A stretch of DNA of 64,000 nucleotides from Nocardia altamirensis NBRC 108246 (lineage in GTDB: Bacteria > Actinomycetota > Actinomycetes > Mycobacteriales > Mycobacteriaceae), in contig NZ_BDAY01000005.1 in the NCBI RefSeq assembly GCF_001612685.1, forward strand, positions 124,001-188,000. Direction: 5' to 3'. The notes beneath the pieces are model-generated. The model saw only the letters and a program-made list of their open reading frames with translations. It did no database searches and was not told the DNA's origin. Positions within the stretch are counted from its first letter, which is position 1, and every line of letters starts with the position of its first letter. The translations under genes were made by a program, and so were the position numbers. Below are positions 42,883 through 50,985 of the stretch, piece by piece.

Positions 42883-42899
42883 AATATACGACCGGTCGT
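42883..42899 (-). promoter_or_regulatory. TetR gene promoter and operator
   Basis: ACGACCGGTCGT at 42888-42899 abuts and overlaps by one base TATATT (42888-42883, minus strand), 6 nt upstream of the ATG at 42876. Confidence 0.7.
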
Positions 42900-42940
42900 C
42901 TACGAATAGCAACCCGAGCCCCTCTCGGCCCTCTATCGAA

Positions 42941-43008
42941 CTGGACGAACGATCACGAGGTACTGGTGCAGGCAACGGTCGAGAGCCGACCTGCACCAGT
43001 ACCCGCTC
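42941..43008. repeat. 68-bp repeat flanking DUF559 gene, copy 1
   Basis: Matches 43903-43970 at 65 of 68 positions. Contains an inverted repeat GGTACTGGTGCAGG/CCTGCACCAGTACC with perfect 14-bp arms. Confidence 0.85.
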
Positions 43009-43045
43009 GGCCAACCATGTCAGTACCTCCGGGCATAGTCGGGGC

Positions 43046-44107
43046 ATGGGGGTCTTGGATGAACCGTTTCCGGGGTCTTGGGCCAGGGCAGCGGGGTTGG
43101 TCACGCGATGGGAACTTCAGCACAACTTCGTGCGGCTGTTCCCCGACGTCTACCTGCGCAAGGGGTGCACGCTCGACGCAGGGGGACGCGCACGCGCCGC
43201 GGCGCACTGGGCAAAAGGCACTGGAGTGCTGATCGGCCACTCGGCAGCCGCCATGCATGGCACCCGCTGGCTGGATCCAGACCAACCAGCGGAGATCGCG
43301 CGAGCGGAACATTACAAGCCGCCCAGCGGGATTCGCGCTGTGATCACTTGCATCGATCCATCCGAATGCTGCGACGTCGATGGTTTCCGGGTGACAACAC
43401 CCGTTCGAACCGCGTTCGATCTCGGTCGACGGTTGCCCCGCGACCAAGCCGTACCGACCCTGGACGCGTTGTGCGCAGCCACCGGATTCGATCCGCTGAA
43501 AGTAGCGGACTTGGCCCGCGAACATCCAGGGCTGCGCGGAGTGGCCCGCCTGCCCGCGATCCTCCCACTGATCGACGGAGGCGCCGAGTCACCTCAGGAA
43601 TCGCGCACCCGACTCCTCCTGATCGACGACGGATTACCCAGACCCACAACCCAACTCGTGATCCGCGACGGCTGCGGCGGATTCGTAGCCCGTGTCGATA
43701 TGGGTTGGGAACCGTGGCGCGTCGCCGTCGAATACGACGGTGCCCACCATTGGACCGATCCGACCCAGCGCACAAAGGACATCGACCGGATAGCCACCCT
43801 GGAATCTCTGGGTTGGCGAGTCATCCGCGTCAACGCCACCCTCCTCCACCGCCGCCCGCACGTAGTCCTCGACCGAGTCCGCGCCGCCCTCCACGCCAAC
43901 GGCTGGACGAATGATCATGAGGTACTGGTGCAGGCAACGGTCGAGAGCCGACCTGCACCAGTACCCTCTCACCCCGGACAGCTCAGCGAGAATCGGCACC
44001 GAGGAGGTGCCACATCTCGCTATCGAAATTCGCATTGCCCGAATTCGGGCGTAGGCACAGTATCTGGGCAGGGGCGGGGTGGATCGTTGACGGATCGGGC
44101 GCAATGA
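43046..44107 (+). CDS. DUF559/AbiEi-antitoxin-like protein
   Basis: 353 residues. The N-terminal ~170 match the actinobacterial proteins annotated as AbiEi-antitoxin-like (LFPDVYLRKGCTLDAGG, then GHSAAAMHGTRWLD and TTPVRTAFDLGRRL). Residues ~180-285 resemble DUF559, a Vsr-like/PD-(D/E)xK fold (VAVEYDGAHHWTDPTQRTKD, then DRIATLESLGWRVIRV). Relatives normally end near ALHANGW; here ~65 more residues follow, beginning exactly at the 68-bp repeat copy 2, so the tail is probably acquired. No partner toxin is adjacent. Possible nuclease or regulatory function unproven. Confidence 0.7.
   Translation: MGVLDEPFPGSWARAAGLVTRWELQHNFVRLFPDVYLRKGCTLDAGGRARAAAHWAKGTGVLIGHSAAAMHGTRWLDPDQPAEIARAEHYKPPSGIRAVITCIDPSECCDVDGFRVTTPVRTAFDLGRRLPRDQAVPTLDALCAATGFDPLKVADLAREHPGLRGVARLPAILPLIDGGAESPQESRTRLLLIDDGLPRPTTQLVIRDGCGGFVARVDMGWEPWRVAVEYDGAHHWTDPTQRTKDIDRIATLESLGWRVIRVNATLLHRRPHVVLDRVRAALHANGWTNDHEVLVQATVESRPAPVPSHPGQLSENRHRGGATSRYRNSHCPNSGVGTVSGQGRGGSLTDRAQ
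43903..43970. repeat. 68-bp repeat flanking DUF559 gene, copy 2
   Basis: Lies inside the 3' part of the DUF559 gene, 962 bp from copy 1, same orientation. Translated here as WTNDHEVLVQATVESRPAPV. Confidence 0.85.
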
Positions 44108-44127
44108 CGGCGTGGTAGGTTTCGCCG

Positions 44128-44568
44128 CTACAACCCGCGCCGCCATTCGGCAGCGCGGGTCACGAAGTGGTGGAGGTGGTCGGTGGCGAAGTGTTGGGGG
44201 CGCCAATTGTGTTGTGCGGCAGGGGCTGTCCAGATGTAGGAATAGGCTTGCAGAGGTTTGTCGGCTAGGGCGATCGGCCGCAGGTCGTATTCGTCGTCTT
44301 CGAAGGCGTCGAGGATTGCCCACTCCCCTGCGGTGAGGCCGGAGAGTAGGACGCCGTGCGCCACACTGTCAGTGCCGGGGACAAGGCCCGGATACACCCT
44401 GTCCGGCAGCGCGGCGACTCGCCAGCCCGGCGCGGTGGTAGGGCTGAGGTCCGGTACGCGATCGAGTAGTACCTCGAGCACCTCCGGGAATTGCAGCGTC
44501 CCGTACGCGAACAACGAGTGTCCGATACCGTCGGAATGTCGACCGATACTGTTGTCCGACAATCTCAT
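44128..44568 (-). CDS. Gamma-glutamylcyclotransferase-like (AIG2 fold) protein
   Basis: 146 residues. Signature HSLFAYGTLQFPEVLEVLLD (YGTL substrate loop) and the catalytic-type Glu in LDAFEDDEYDLRPIAL, followed by AYSYIWTAP. This fits the AIG2/GGCT-like family acting on gamma-glutamyl-amines or related compounds; the specific substrate is unknown. Convergent with the DUF559 gene, 20 bp apart. Confidence 0.8.
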   Translation of the reverse strand: MRLSDNSIGRHSDGIGHSLFAYGTLQFPEVLEVLLDRVPDLSPTTAPGWRVAALPDRVYPGLVPGTDSVAHGVLLSGLTAGEWAILDAFEDDEYDLRPIALADKPLQAYSYIWTAPAAQHNWRPQHFATDHLHHFVTRAAEWRRGL

Positions 44569-44624
44569 TCGCTACTCCTCTCCGACTATCGGTACCACAC
44601 TGGGCATTTCGCCGCTGGGCGCGT

Positions 44625-45533
44625 TCAAGCCGGGCGCTGGGTGCGGATGATGGCGGCGAGGTATTCGTAGTCTTCGGCGCGGGCGGTGGAGGTGCGGTAG
44701 GCGAGGCCGATGGTGCGGCCGGGGGCTGGGGTGGCGAAGTGGGCGGTGTCAAGGGTGCCTCGGGCGGTTTCGGCGGCGACGGCCATTTCCGGGATCAGGG
44801 TGACGCCGAGACCCCCTGCGACACACTGCACTACGGTCGCGAGGGAGGCCGCGCGGGTGTCGCCGACGCCGGCGGGATGGACCTCGGCTGAGCGGCACAG
44901 GTCCAGTGTTTGGTCGCGGAGGCAGTGGCCCTCGTCGAGCAGGAGCAGCGGGAGCGCGTCGAGAACCGACGGGGCCAGGTCGGTGCGTCCGGCCAGCTCG
45001 TGCCCGCGCGGGGTCACCAGCACGAATTCCTCTGTGTAGAGCGGTATTTCGACGAGACCGGGGACGTCGGCAGGCAAGGCGAGCAGTGCGACGTCAAGCA
45101 CGCCGGTGCGCAGACCGTCCAACAGTCGCGCGGTCTGATCCTCGACCACCTGCGGGTGGAGCGCGGGTAACTTCTTGTGTAACTCCGGAAGAAGACCTGG
45201 CAGCACATATGGAGCAACCGTCGGAATGATGCCCATCCGCAGCGTCCCGCCGAGGCCGTCACCGGTCGCCGACGCGACGAAACGATCGGCCGCTTCGAGG
45301 GTCGCCATCGCCTTCGGCAGCAACCGCATCCCGGCCGCGGTCACCAGAACCCGGCGCGTGCTTCGCTCGATCAGTTGCAGCCCCAACCCGTGTTCGAGTG
45401 CGGCGAGCGCCTGCGATAGCGTGGGTTGGCTCACACTGAGCCGCGCTGCGGCAGTGCCGAAGTGGCGGTATTCCGCGACCGCCACGAACGCACGCAGCTG
45501 CGACAGGGTCGGCTGATAAGTCTGATCGGTCAC
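44625..45533 (-). CDS. oxyR: OxyR-type LysR regulator
   Basis: 302 residues. N-terminal LysR HTH at ~10-65 ([20 protein letters not shown]). The peroxide-sensing Cys pair is Cys204 and Cys213 in [15 protein letters not shown], closely matching E. coli OxyR GHCLRDQ. Activates ahpCD divergently; many pathogenic mycobacteria have a defective oxyR, this one is intact. GTG at 45533 is used; nine codons upstream would lie over the operator. Confidence 0.9.
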   Translation of the reverse strand: MTDQTYQPTLSQLRAFVAVAEYRHFGTAAARLSVSQPTLSQALAALEHGLGLQLIERSTRRVLVTAAGMRLLPKAMATLEAADRFVASATGDGLGGTLRMGIIPTVAPYVLPGLLPELHKKLPALHPQVVEDQTARLLDGLRTGVLDVALLALPADVPGLVEIPLYTEEFVLVTPRGHELAGRTDLAPSVLDALPLLLLDEGHCLRDQTLDLCRSAEVHPAGVGDTRAASLATVVQCVAGGLGVTLIPEMAVAAETARGTLDTAHFATPAPGRTIGLAYRTSTARAEDYEYLAAIIRTQRPA

Positions 45534-45537
45534 GGCT

Positions 45538-45557
45538 ATCAGTGTAGTGCGACTGAT
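45538..45557. promoter_or_regulatory. Candidate OxyR binding site
   Basis: ATCAGT (45538-45543) and ACTGAT (45552-45557) form a perfect inverted repeat with an 8-nt centre in the oxyR-ahpC divergent region, the usual place of the LysR recognition site. Confidence 0.6.
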
Positions 45558-45657
45558 CACCTTTACCTTTCACCAGCCCTTCCGGCAAGATCGGCGGGGA
45601 GCTTTTCTGCTTTTCTGCACAGTCTTGGCAAACCCACACAGAACGAGGAGATTAGGC

Positions 45658-46245
45658 ATGGCCTTGCTGACCATCGGCGACCAATTCCCGGCATACAACC
45701 TCACCGCAGTCATCGGTGGTGATCTGTCGAAGGTCGACGCTCAGCAGCCTGACGATTACTTCACCCAGATCACCAGCGACGATCACGCGGGCAAGTGGCG
45801 GATCGTCTTCTTCTGGCCGAAGGACTTCACCTTCGTGTGCCCGACGGAGATCGCTGCGTTCGGCAAGCTCAACGAGGAATTCGCGGACCGCGACGCGCAG
45901 GTGCTCGGCGCCTCCGTCGACAACGAGTTCGTGCACTTCCAGTGGCGCGCCCAGCACGAGGATCTGAAGACCCTGCCGTTCCCGATCCTTTCCGACCTGA
46001 AGCGCGAATTGGCCACTGCCACCGGCGTTCTCAACGCGGACGGGGTTGCCGACCGCGCGACCTTCATCGTCGACCCGAACAACGAGGTCCAGTTCGTCTC
46101 GGTCACCGCAGGTTCGGTCGGCCGCAACGTCGACGAGGTGCTTCGGGTGCTCGACGCACTGCAGTCCGACGAGCTGTGCGCCTGCAACTGGAAGAAGGGC
46201 GACCCGACCATCAACGCGGGCGAACTGCTCGCCGCGAGCGTCTGA
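45658..46245 (+). CDS. ahpC: Alkyl hydroperoxide reductase AhpC (peroxiredoxin)
   Basis: 195 residues, identical in size to M. tuberculosis AhpC. Peroxidatic Cys61 in FTFVCPTE; resolving Cys174 and Cys176 in DELCACNWKKG. Reduces peroxides and peroxynitrite; reduced in turn by AhpD. GAGGAG precedes the ATG. First gene of the ahpCD unit under OxyR control. Confidence 0.95.
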   Translation: MALLTIGDQFPAYNLTAVIGGDLSKVDAQQPDDYFTQITSDDHAGKWRIVFFWPKDFTFVCPTEIAAFGKLNEEFADRDAQVLGASVDNEFVHFQWRAQHEDLKTLPFPILSDLKRELATATGVLNADGVADRATFIVDPNNEVQFVSVTAGSVGRNVDEVLRVLDALQSDELCACNWKKGDPTINAGELLAASV

Positions 46246-46409
46246 GTCGAAAAACGCTGCGTCACTACATGAACGGCCAGTATTCACCGTTCCCCGCGCA
46301 GGCGGGGACGATCCGATCCGAGGATACGAAGAATGAGCGAGCGTAGCGAGCGAATCATGCCTGCAGCGCCCATGGGCATGACGGAGCCGAGCGCCAGCGA
46401 GGCGCAGTC
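46246..46409. repeat. ahpC-ahpD spacer with repeat motifs
   Basis: 164 bp. Contains a hairpin TCCCCGC (46291-46297)/GCGGGGA (46302-46308) inside a 29-nt stretch that resembles a type I-E CRISPR repeat; GAGCGAGCGTAGCGAGCGA (46335-46353), a motif I recall as common between actinobacterial genes; and CATGAC...GTCATG (46377-46409 region) just before ahpD. No second CRISPR unit, hence not an array. Confidence 0.6.
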
Positions 46410-46949
46410 ATGAGCATTGAGAACCTGAAGAACTCCCTCCCCGAGTACGCCAAGGACCTCAAGCTCAATCTGTCATCGCTCGCACGCACCACCGTGCTGA
46501 ACGAACAGCAGCTGTGGGGCACCCTGCTCGCCTCGGCGGCCGCGTCCCGGTCGGCGACCACGCTGCGCGAGATCGCGGACGAAGCCGCGAACGTCCTGTC
46601 CGAGCCTGCCTACAACGCCGCGCTCGGCGCCGCCTCGATCATGGGCATGAACAATGTGTTCTACCGGGGCAAGGCGTTTCTCGGCGGGCGCTACGACGAC
46701 CTGCGGGCGGGTCTGCGCATGCAGATCATCGGTACGCCCGGGGTCGACAAGGCCGATTTCGAACTGTGGTCGTTCGCGGTCTCGTCGATCAACGGTTGCC
46801 AGCATTGCTTGGAGGCGCACGAGCACACGCTGCGTGAGGCGGGCGTGTCTCGTGAGGTGATCTTCGAGTCGCTGCGTGCGGCCGCGATCGTCGCCGGTGT
46901 CGGGCAGGCCGTCGAGTCGACCGAGGCACTGGCCGGCGTCACCGTCTGA
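46410..46949 (+). CDS. ahpD: Alkylhydroperoxidase AhpD
   Basis: 179 residues. Catalytic residues align by number with M. tuberculosis AhpD: Glu118, Cys130, His132, Cys133, His137 ([13 protein letters not shown]). Acts as the thiol adaptor that reduces AhpC, itself reduced through lipoamide in mycobacteria. Follows ahpC by 164 bp. Confidence 0.95.
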   Translation: MSIENLKNSLPEYAKDLKLNLSSLARTTVLNEQQLWGTLLASAAASRSATTLREIADEAANVLSEPAYNAALGAASIMGMNNVFYRGKAFLGGRYDDLRAGLRMQIIGTPGVDKADFELWSFAVSSINGCQHCLEAHEHTLREAGVSREVIFESLRAAAIVAGVGQAVESTEALAGVTV

Positions 46950-46963
46950 TCCGTCAAGGTCCG

Positions 46964-47004
46964 AAGAGGCCGCCACCGCTCCTCGCGAGCGGTGGCGGCC
47001 TCTT
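46964..47004 (+). terminator. Strong intrinsic terminator after ahpD
   Basis: 18-bp perfect stem AAGAGGCCGCCACCGCTC (46964-46981)/GAGCGGTGGCGGCCTCTT (46987-47004), 5-nt loop, then TTGTG. Confidence 0.9.
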
Positions 47005-47126
47005 TTGTGAACATTGACGAACCCGAGGTGGGCCACACCGCTCGCTGCTGCGCGGCATGCCTGGTGAACGGGGGTGTGGTCCACGCGACAGCTCGGCGTC
47101 GGTGCAGGCTAGTAGGCTCGGTGACC

Positions 47127-47801
47127 ATGAGCACACAGGTTGATGTGGTGCGGGTGTTCACCGATTCGGCTGGACGATTCGGCAATGAACTGGGGATCGC
47201 GCGGGCCGCCGATGTGCCCGAGGCGGACCGGCAGGCACTGGCCGCCAAGGCTGGTTACAGCGAGACCGTCGTGGTCGAGGACGCGGTCGACGAGGTCGCC
47301 AGGATGCGGATCTACACCCCGACCGTGGAGTTGCCCTTCGCCGGGCATCCGTCGGTGGGCACCGCCTGGTGGTTCGCCGGACACGGCATCCCGCTGCGCC
47401 GGTTGATCGTGCCCGCCGGGCCGGTCGCGGTCGAGTTGGCCGAGGGCCTCACCTGGATCACGGCGCGCGCGGAATGGGCGCCGGACTTCACCTTTCACCA
47501 GCTCGGCGACACCGAAGAACTCGCGGCGCTGCGCCCGGACGACTTCTCCGGCGGCCCGCACTACCTGTGGGCCTGGGTCGACGAGAACCGCGGCGCGCTG
47601 CGCTCACGGATGTTCGCCCCGACCCTCGGCATCGCGGAAGACGAAGCCACCGGTGCCGCGGCCGTCGCCATCACCGCCCTCCTCCGCCGCGGACTGGTCA
47701 TCACCCAGGGCAAGGGGTCGCAGATCTTCTCCGCATGGGACTCCGACGGTTGGGTCCGCCTCGGCGGTCGCGTAGTCGCCGACCAAACGATCGAGATCTG
47801 A
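47127..47801 (+). CDS. PhzF-like isomerase family protein
   Basis: 224 residues. PhzF/DapF fold by FTDSAGRFGNELGIA at the start, GYSETVVVEDA (catalytic-type Glu46), LPFAGHPSVGTAWWF and EDEATGAAAVAITALL. Shorter than phenazine PhzF (~280), as is Rv2716, the M. tuberculosis neighbour of the PAC2 gene. Natural substrate unknown. ATG at 47127 has no strong ribosome site. Confidence 0.8.
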   Translation: MSTQVDVVRVFTDSAGRFGNELGIARAADVPEADRQALAAKAGYSETVVVEDAVDEVARMRIYTPTVELPFAGHPSVGTAWWFAGHGIPLRRLIVPAGPVAVELAEGLTWITARAEWAPDFTFHQLGDTEELAALRPDDFSGGPHYLWAWVDENRGALRSRMFAPTLGIAEDEATGAAAVAITALLRRGLVITQGKGSQIFSAWDSDGWVRLGGRVVADQTIEI

Positions 47802-47870
47802 GTAGAGACCCACAACACCAACGGCGTTCCGCGACTTGATGAGTCGCCGACCCTAGATTGGACCGCGCAC

Positions 47871-48063
47871 GTCAACCACCTTGCGGCAAACACGCCAACC
47901 ACCTTGCCGCCCAACGCGTTAACCCCTCACGGGGCCCAACCTGCCAACCGCCTTGCGGCCAAGCGCGACGATCACCTTGCGGCCCGGCCCGTCAACCACC
48001 TTGCAGCCAGCACCTCAACCACCTTGCAGTCCGATGCGTGAACCATCTTGCGGCTCAACGACA
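47871..48063. repeat. 24-bp tandem repeat
   Basis: About eight units of the type GTCAACCACCTTGCGGCC plus a variable 6-nt end, with one unit (47918-47942) strongly diverged. Fills the gap 47802-48109 between phzF-like and rskA; no gene seen. Confidence 0.8.
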
Positions 48064-48109
48064 CCGGCCGCACGCGTCGACAGCTGTGCTCGATGACGAA
48101 CTCGTGGGC

Positions 48110-48808
48110 TCAGGGCAGTAGGACTCCGGCGATCGGGTCGGTTGTTGGTGCCGGCGATCCACCTGTTGGTTCGACGCTGACGGCCAACTTCTCTCCTGTG
48201 GCGAATGCGGTCACGAATGGCCTTCCCGCCGAAGGCAATTCAGCCAGCACGCCGACGGATCGGGGCTGCTGACCGTCTGGCACCAGCCAGACCTGATACA
48301 CGTGGTCGGGTGGTGGCTGTGCGACACCGTCGAATGCCATCAGTGCGAGGCGCTGGTTCGGTGAAATCTCCACCACCACAGTGCCGCCGCCGGTGACCGG
48401 CGTGGTCAGTGTCTGCGCGGCTGGTTGGTCCACACTCGGCGAGTCCGCGACCCGGTCGGCTACCACGCTGCCGCCGATCACCAGGCAGACCGCTGCCGCG
48501 GCAGCCACCAACCATCGTGCGCGGCGTTTGCGCGCGGACAACCGAACGACCCTGCCGTCGTCGGGCAGTGCCGCCAGTATCCGTTCCTCCAGTTCCGGCG
48601 GCGGCGCCGTCGCGTCGAGTGCCGCCACCCGCGCCATCACGTCGCGCAGGTGCCATACGGTGTCGGAGAACGCTTTCCGCACCGCCGGATCCGCGGTGGC
48701 CAGCCGCTCCTCGATGTGTCGGCGCTCGATTTCGGCTACCGCGTCCAATGCGCACGGGTAAGCGAGGTCGAGCAGTTCCGCGTCGGACCGCGGGGGCGTG
48801 TCAGCCAT
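48110..48808 (-). CDS. rskA: Anti-sigma-K factor RskA
   Basis: 232 residues. Cytoplasmic N-terminal helical anti-sigma domain (~1-90; LLDLAYPCALDAVAEIERRH), one membrane span at ~98-116 (WLVAAAAAVCLVIGGSVVA), and an extracytoplasmic RskA domain (VVEISPNQRLALMAFDGVAQ, then VYQVWLVPDG and AVSVEPTGGSPAP). Regulated proteolysis would release SigK. Overlaps sigK by 8 bp, so the pair is made together. Confidence 0.9.
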   Translation of the reverse strand: MADTPPRSDAELLDLAYPCALDAVAEIERRHIEERLATADPAVRKAFSDTVWHLRDVMARVAALDATAPPPELEERILAALPDDGRVVRLSARKRRARWLVAAAAAVCLVIGGSVVADRVADSPSVDQPAAQTLTTPVTGGGTVVVEISPNQRLALMAFDGVAQPPPDHVYQVWLVPDGQQPRSVGVLAELPSAGRPFVTAFATGEKLAVSVEPTGGSPAPTTDPIAGVLLP

Positions 48809-49478
48809 CGGCGCCTTCTCCGGACAAGCATTTCTCCAGTCTCTTCAGTCCGTCCCTGATGCGAGTTTTCACCGTGGGTAACGGCACCGAGAGATGGTCG
48901 GCCACTTCACGGTACGTCCGCCCGGAGTAGTACGCGAGTGCGATTGCTTCGCGCTGGGTGGAAGTGAGCGCGTCGAGGCAGTCGAGCACCTCCTGCTCCT
49001 CCATCCGTTGCGTCACCGATTCGGCGACGACGTCGTGATCCCGGCCGACCTGGGCGTGGGCGTAAGCCAGATCCCGGACGGTGGCGGCGGCCTCCGCGCG
49101 GACCCGGTCGACGGCACGGCGGTGCGCGATCATCATCAACCAGCCGATCGGGCTCGACCGCGACGCGTCGTACCGGTCGGCGCTCGACCACACCTGGAGG
49201 TACACCTCCTGGACGACTTCTTCCGCCGCGGCATGGCTGCGCAGGATGCGCAGGGCGAGGCCGAAGACCCGTGAGCTGGTGAGCCGGTAGAAGTCGGTGA
49301 AGGCGGCGCGGTCGCCGGTGCCGATCGCGGCGAGTAGGCCCGCTGATCGGCGGCTGACGAGCAGCGCGCGTTCCCGGTCGCGGTCGGTGGGCAACCTGCA
49401 TGCGAGTACGGAATCGTCAGCATCCAGGACTGGTTCACCGGGGCGATGCACGGGCGCTGACCCGCGCCGGTTACTCAT
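48801..49478 (-). CDS. sigK: ECF sigma factor SigK
   Basis: 225 residues. Region 2 AFTDFYRLTSSRVFGLALRI with PIGWLMMIAHRRAVDRVR, and region 4 LTSTQREAIALAYYSGRTYR with VPLPTVKTRIRDGLKRLE. Cys near the C-terminus (LEKCLSG) and in the linker may correspond to the redox pair described for mycobacterial SigK. ATG at 49478 is used; upstream frame is Arg-rich and probably untranslated. Held inactive by RskA. Confidence 0.9.
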   Translation of the reverse strand: MSNRRGSAPVHRPGEPVLDADDSVLACRLPTDRDRERALLVSRRSAGLLAAIGTGDRAAFTDFYRLTSSRVFGLALRILRSHAAAEEVVQEVYLQVWSSADRYDASRSSPIGWLMMIAHRRAVDRVRAEAAATVRDLAYAHAQVGRDHDVVAESVTQRMEEQEVLDCLDALTSTQREAIALAYYSGRTYREVADHLSVPLPTVKTRIRDGLKRLEKCLSGEGADG

Positions 49479-49540
49479 AACACTGCCTCGCGGACGCCCA
49501 GCTCGGTCGTGAGCACGGCGCCCCGGCACATCATCGGTTC

Positions 49541-49765
49541 GCTCATGCCTGCGCCTCGCCGACACTCAACACCGCCACGAGCGAATGCCCGGCTGTGCCC
49601 ACTGGTCGATCGCCGCGCTCGCTCATGCCCGCGCCTCGCCGACACTCGACATCGGCACGAGCGAATGCCCGACTGTGCCCGTTGCTCGATCATGGCTCAT
49701 GCCTGCGGCTCGCCGACACTCAGTTCCGGCACAAGCGAACGCTTGGCCGTGCCTATCGTTCACCG
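49541..49765. repeat. 74-80-bp tandem repeat upstream of sigK
   Basis: Three units starting GCTCATGCC at 49541, 49621 and 49695, each continuing GCGCCTCGCCGACACTC and ACGAGCGAATGCCC-like text. Occupies most of the 49479-49830 gap; no gene. Confidence 0.8.
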
Positions 49766-49830
49766 AATCCTCTGCCTGCATAGAGAGGGGTTCGGTCTGG
49801 GCTGGCGCGCGGATTGGTCTGCGGCACCGC

Positions 49831-50907
49831 TCAATTCGAAACGGCCGCGATGAGCATGTACGCGGTGCCGAGGTCCATCACCACATGCGGCACCATCGCG
49901 GACCGCTTTCGCGGCCCGGTCCATGCCACGACACACCCACCCGCGTATCGCACAATCCCCAGGCCACCCGGCGTGTTCACCGCCGCACGCCCGGTCGCGC
50001 ACGCGAGCGTGACGAGCAGCGCGTCGGCGGCGAAAAGCCCCGCAATGATCAGTGCGGGCACGACAGCGGGCCCGCCGGTATGTCCGGTTGGCGTATGTCC
50101 GGACATCGCGTACAGCATCGCCGCGGCCGTCGCCGTGTGATACCCGAGCGGCATCAACCGATCCCCCGGCATCGCGTGCGAATCGGCATGCCACTGCACG
50201 ACCCGACTCACCAGCAACCCCGCGAAGACGACGACCATCGCAGTGAGCACGCCACGCACCGCGGCCGGACTCGCCGCGGCCGGAAAGATCAGCATCGCCA
50301 ACATGACCAAGCACATAGCGAGATGCGCCGCATCGGACTCGTGATACCCAGCTGCCCACTCCCCCGCCCCCGCAGAGTGTCCAGGAATCGAGCCCCCGCG
50401 CGAGAAAGTGTGGCCGGGTGCCGCAGTGGCGTCGTGCCCGAGTCCCGACGCGGCGTCGTGCCCGGGTCCAGACCAGGCGGCGGCCCCGACCGACCCGGCG
50501 GCCTGCTCGGGTACCGGCCGGGCGCTCGGCCCGAGTGCCTGGTCCCCTACCGCCGCAGCGTGTTCAGACGCCGAGCTTCCGCTCGGGAAAGTGTGCCCGT
50601 GTGCCGACGGGGCCGTGTCCACGAGTGCCGCATCCATTGTGTGCCCGGATGTCTGAGAAATCGCGTGTCCGCGGGCCGAGGTGTGTTCTACCGAATCCGC
50701 CGGGGCGGGCGCTGGCGCAGTCGCGTCGCGGGTTGGGTCTGGTTGGGCTGAAACGTGTTCCGGCAGTAGGGCGGGACCCGTTCGATTCCGTCCTGCGATC
50801 GCTCGGGGTGGGGTGGTTAGGCGGGCGAGCACGATGGTGGCGGCGATCAGGAAGGCGGCGATCGCGGACCAGCGTAGTGCGGCGTACTCCTGTACGAACT
50901 GCGTCAC
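49831..50907 (-). CDS. DUF5134 membrane protein with His/Ala-rich insertion
   Basis: 358 residues. The first span (RWSAIAAFLIAATIVLARL) is followed by ~150 residues of Ala/Gly/His/Ser-rich text (HGHTFPSGSSASEHAAAVGD, GPGHDAASGLGHDATAAPGH). The domain then resumes with AAHLAMCLVMLAMLIFPAAA and four further spans. DUF5134 proteins are small actinobacterial membrane proteins of unknown function whose conserved His residues suggest metal binding; the insertion is unlike relatives I know. GTG start. Confidence 0.7.
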   Translation of the reverse strand: MTQFVQEYAALRWSAIAAFLIAATIVLARLTTPPRAIAGRNRTGPALLPEHVSAQPDPTRDATAPAPAPADSVEHTSARGHAISQTSGHTMDAALVDTAPSAHGHTFPSGSSASEHAAAVGDQALGPSARPVPEQAAGSVGAAAWSGPGHDAASGLGHDATAAPGHTFSRGGSIPGHSAGAGEWAAGYHESDAAHLAMCLVMLAMLIFPAAASPAAVRGVLTAMVVVFAGLLVSRVVQWHADSHAMPGDRLMPLGYHTATAAAMLYAMSGHTPTGHTGGPAVVPALIIAGLFAADALLVTLACATGRAAVNTPGGLGIVRYAGGCVVAWTGPRKRSAMVPHVVMDLGTAYMLIAAVSN

Positions 50908-50985
50908 CGCCCACCACCTCTCGTCGCGGCGATCGTGGTTGCCTCGGATACCACCAAGGATGCCCTGTTCGGCGCGGTGTGCGGG

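Noticed and set aside
43046..44107. AbiEi/AbiEii toxin-antitoxin pair
   Set aside because: The N-terminus is AbiEi-like, but no AbiEii nucleotidyltransferase gene is adjacent on either side.
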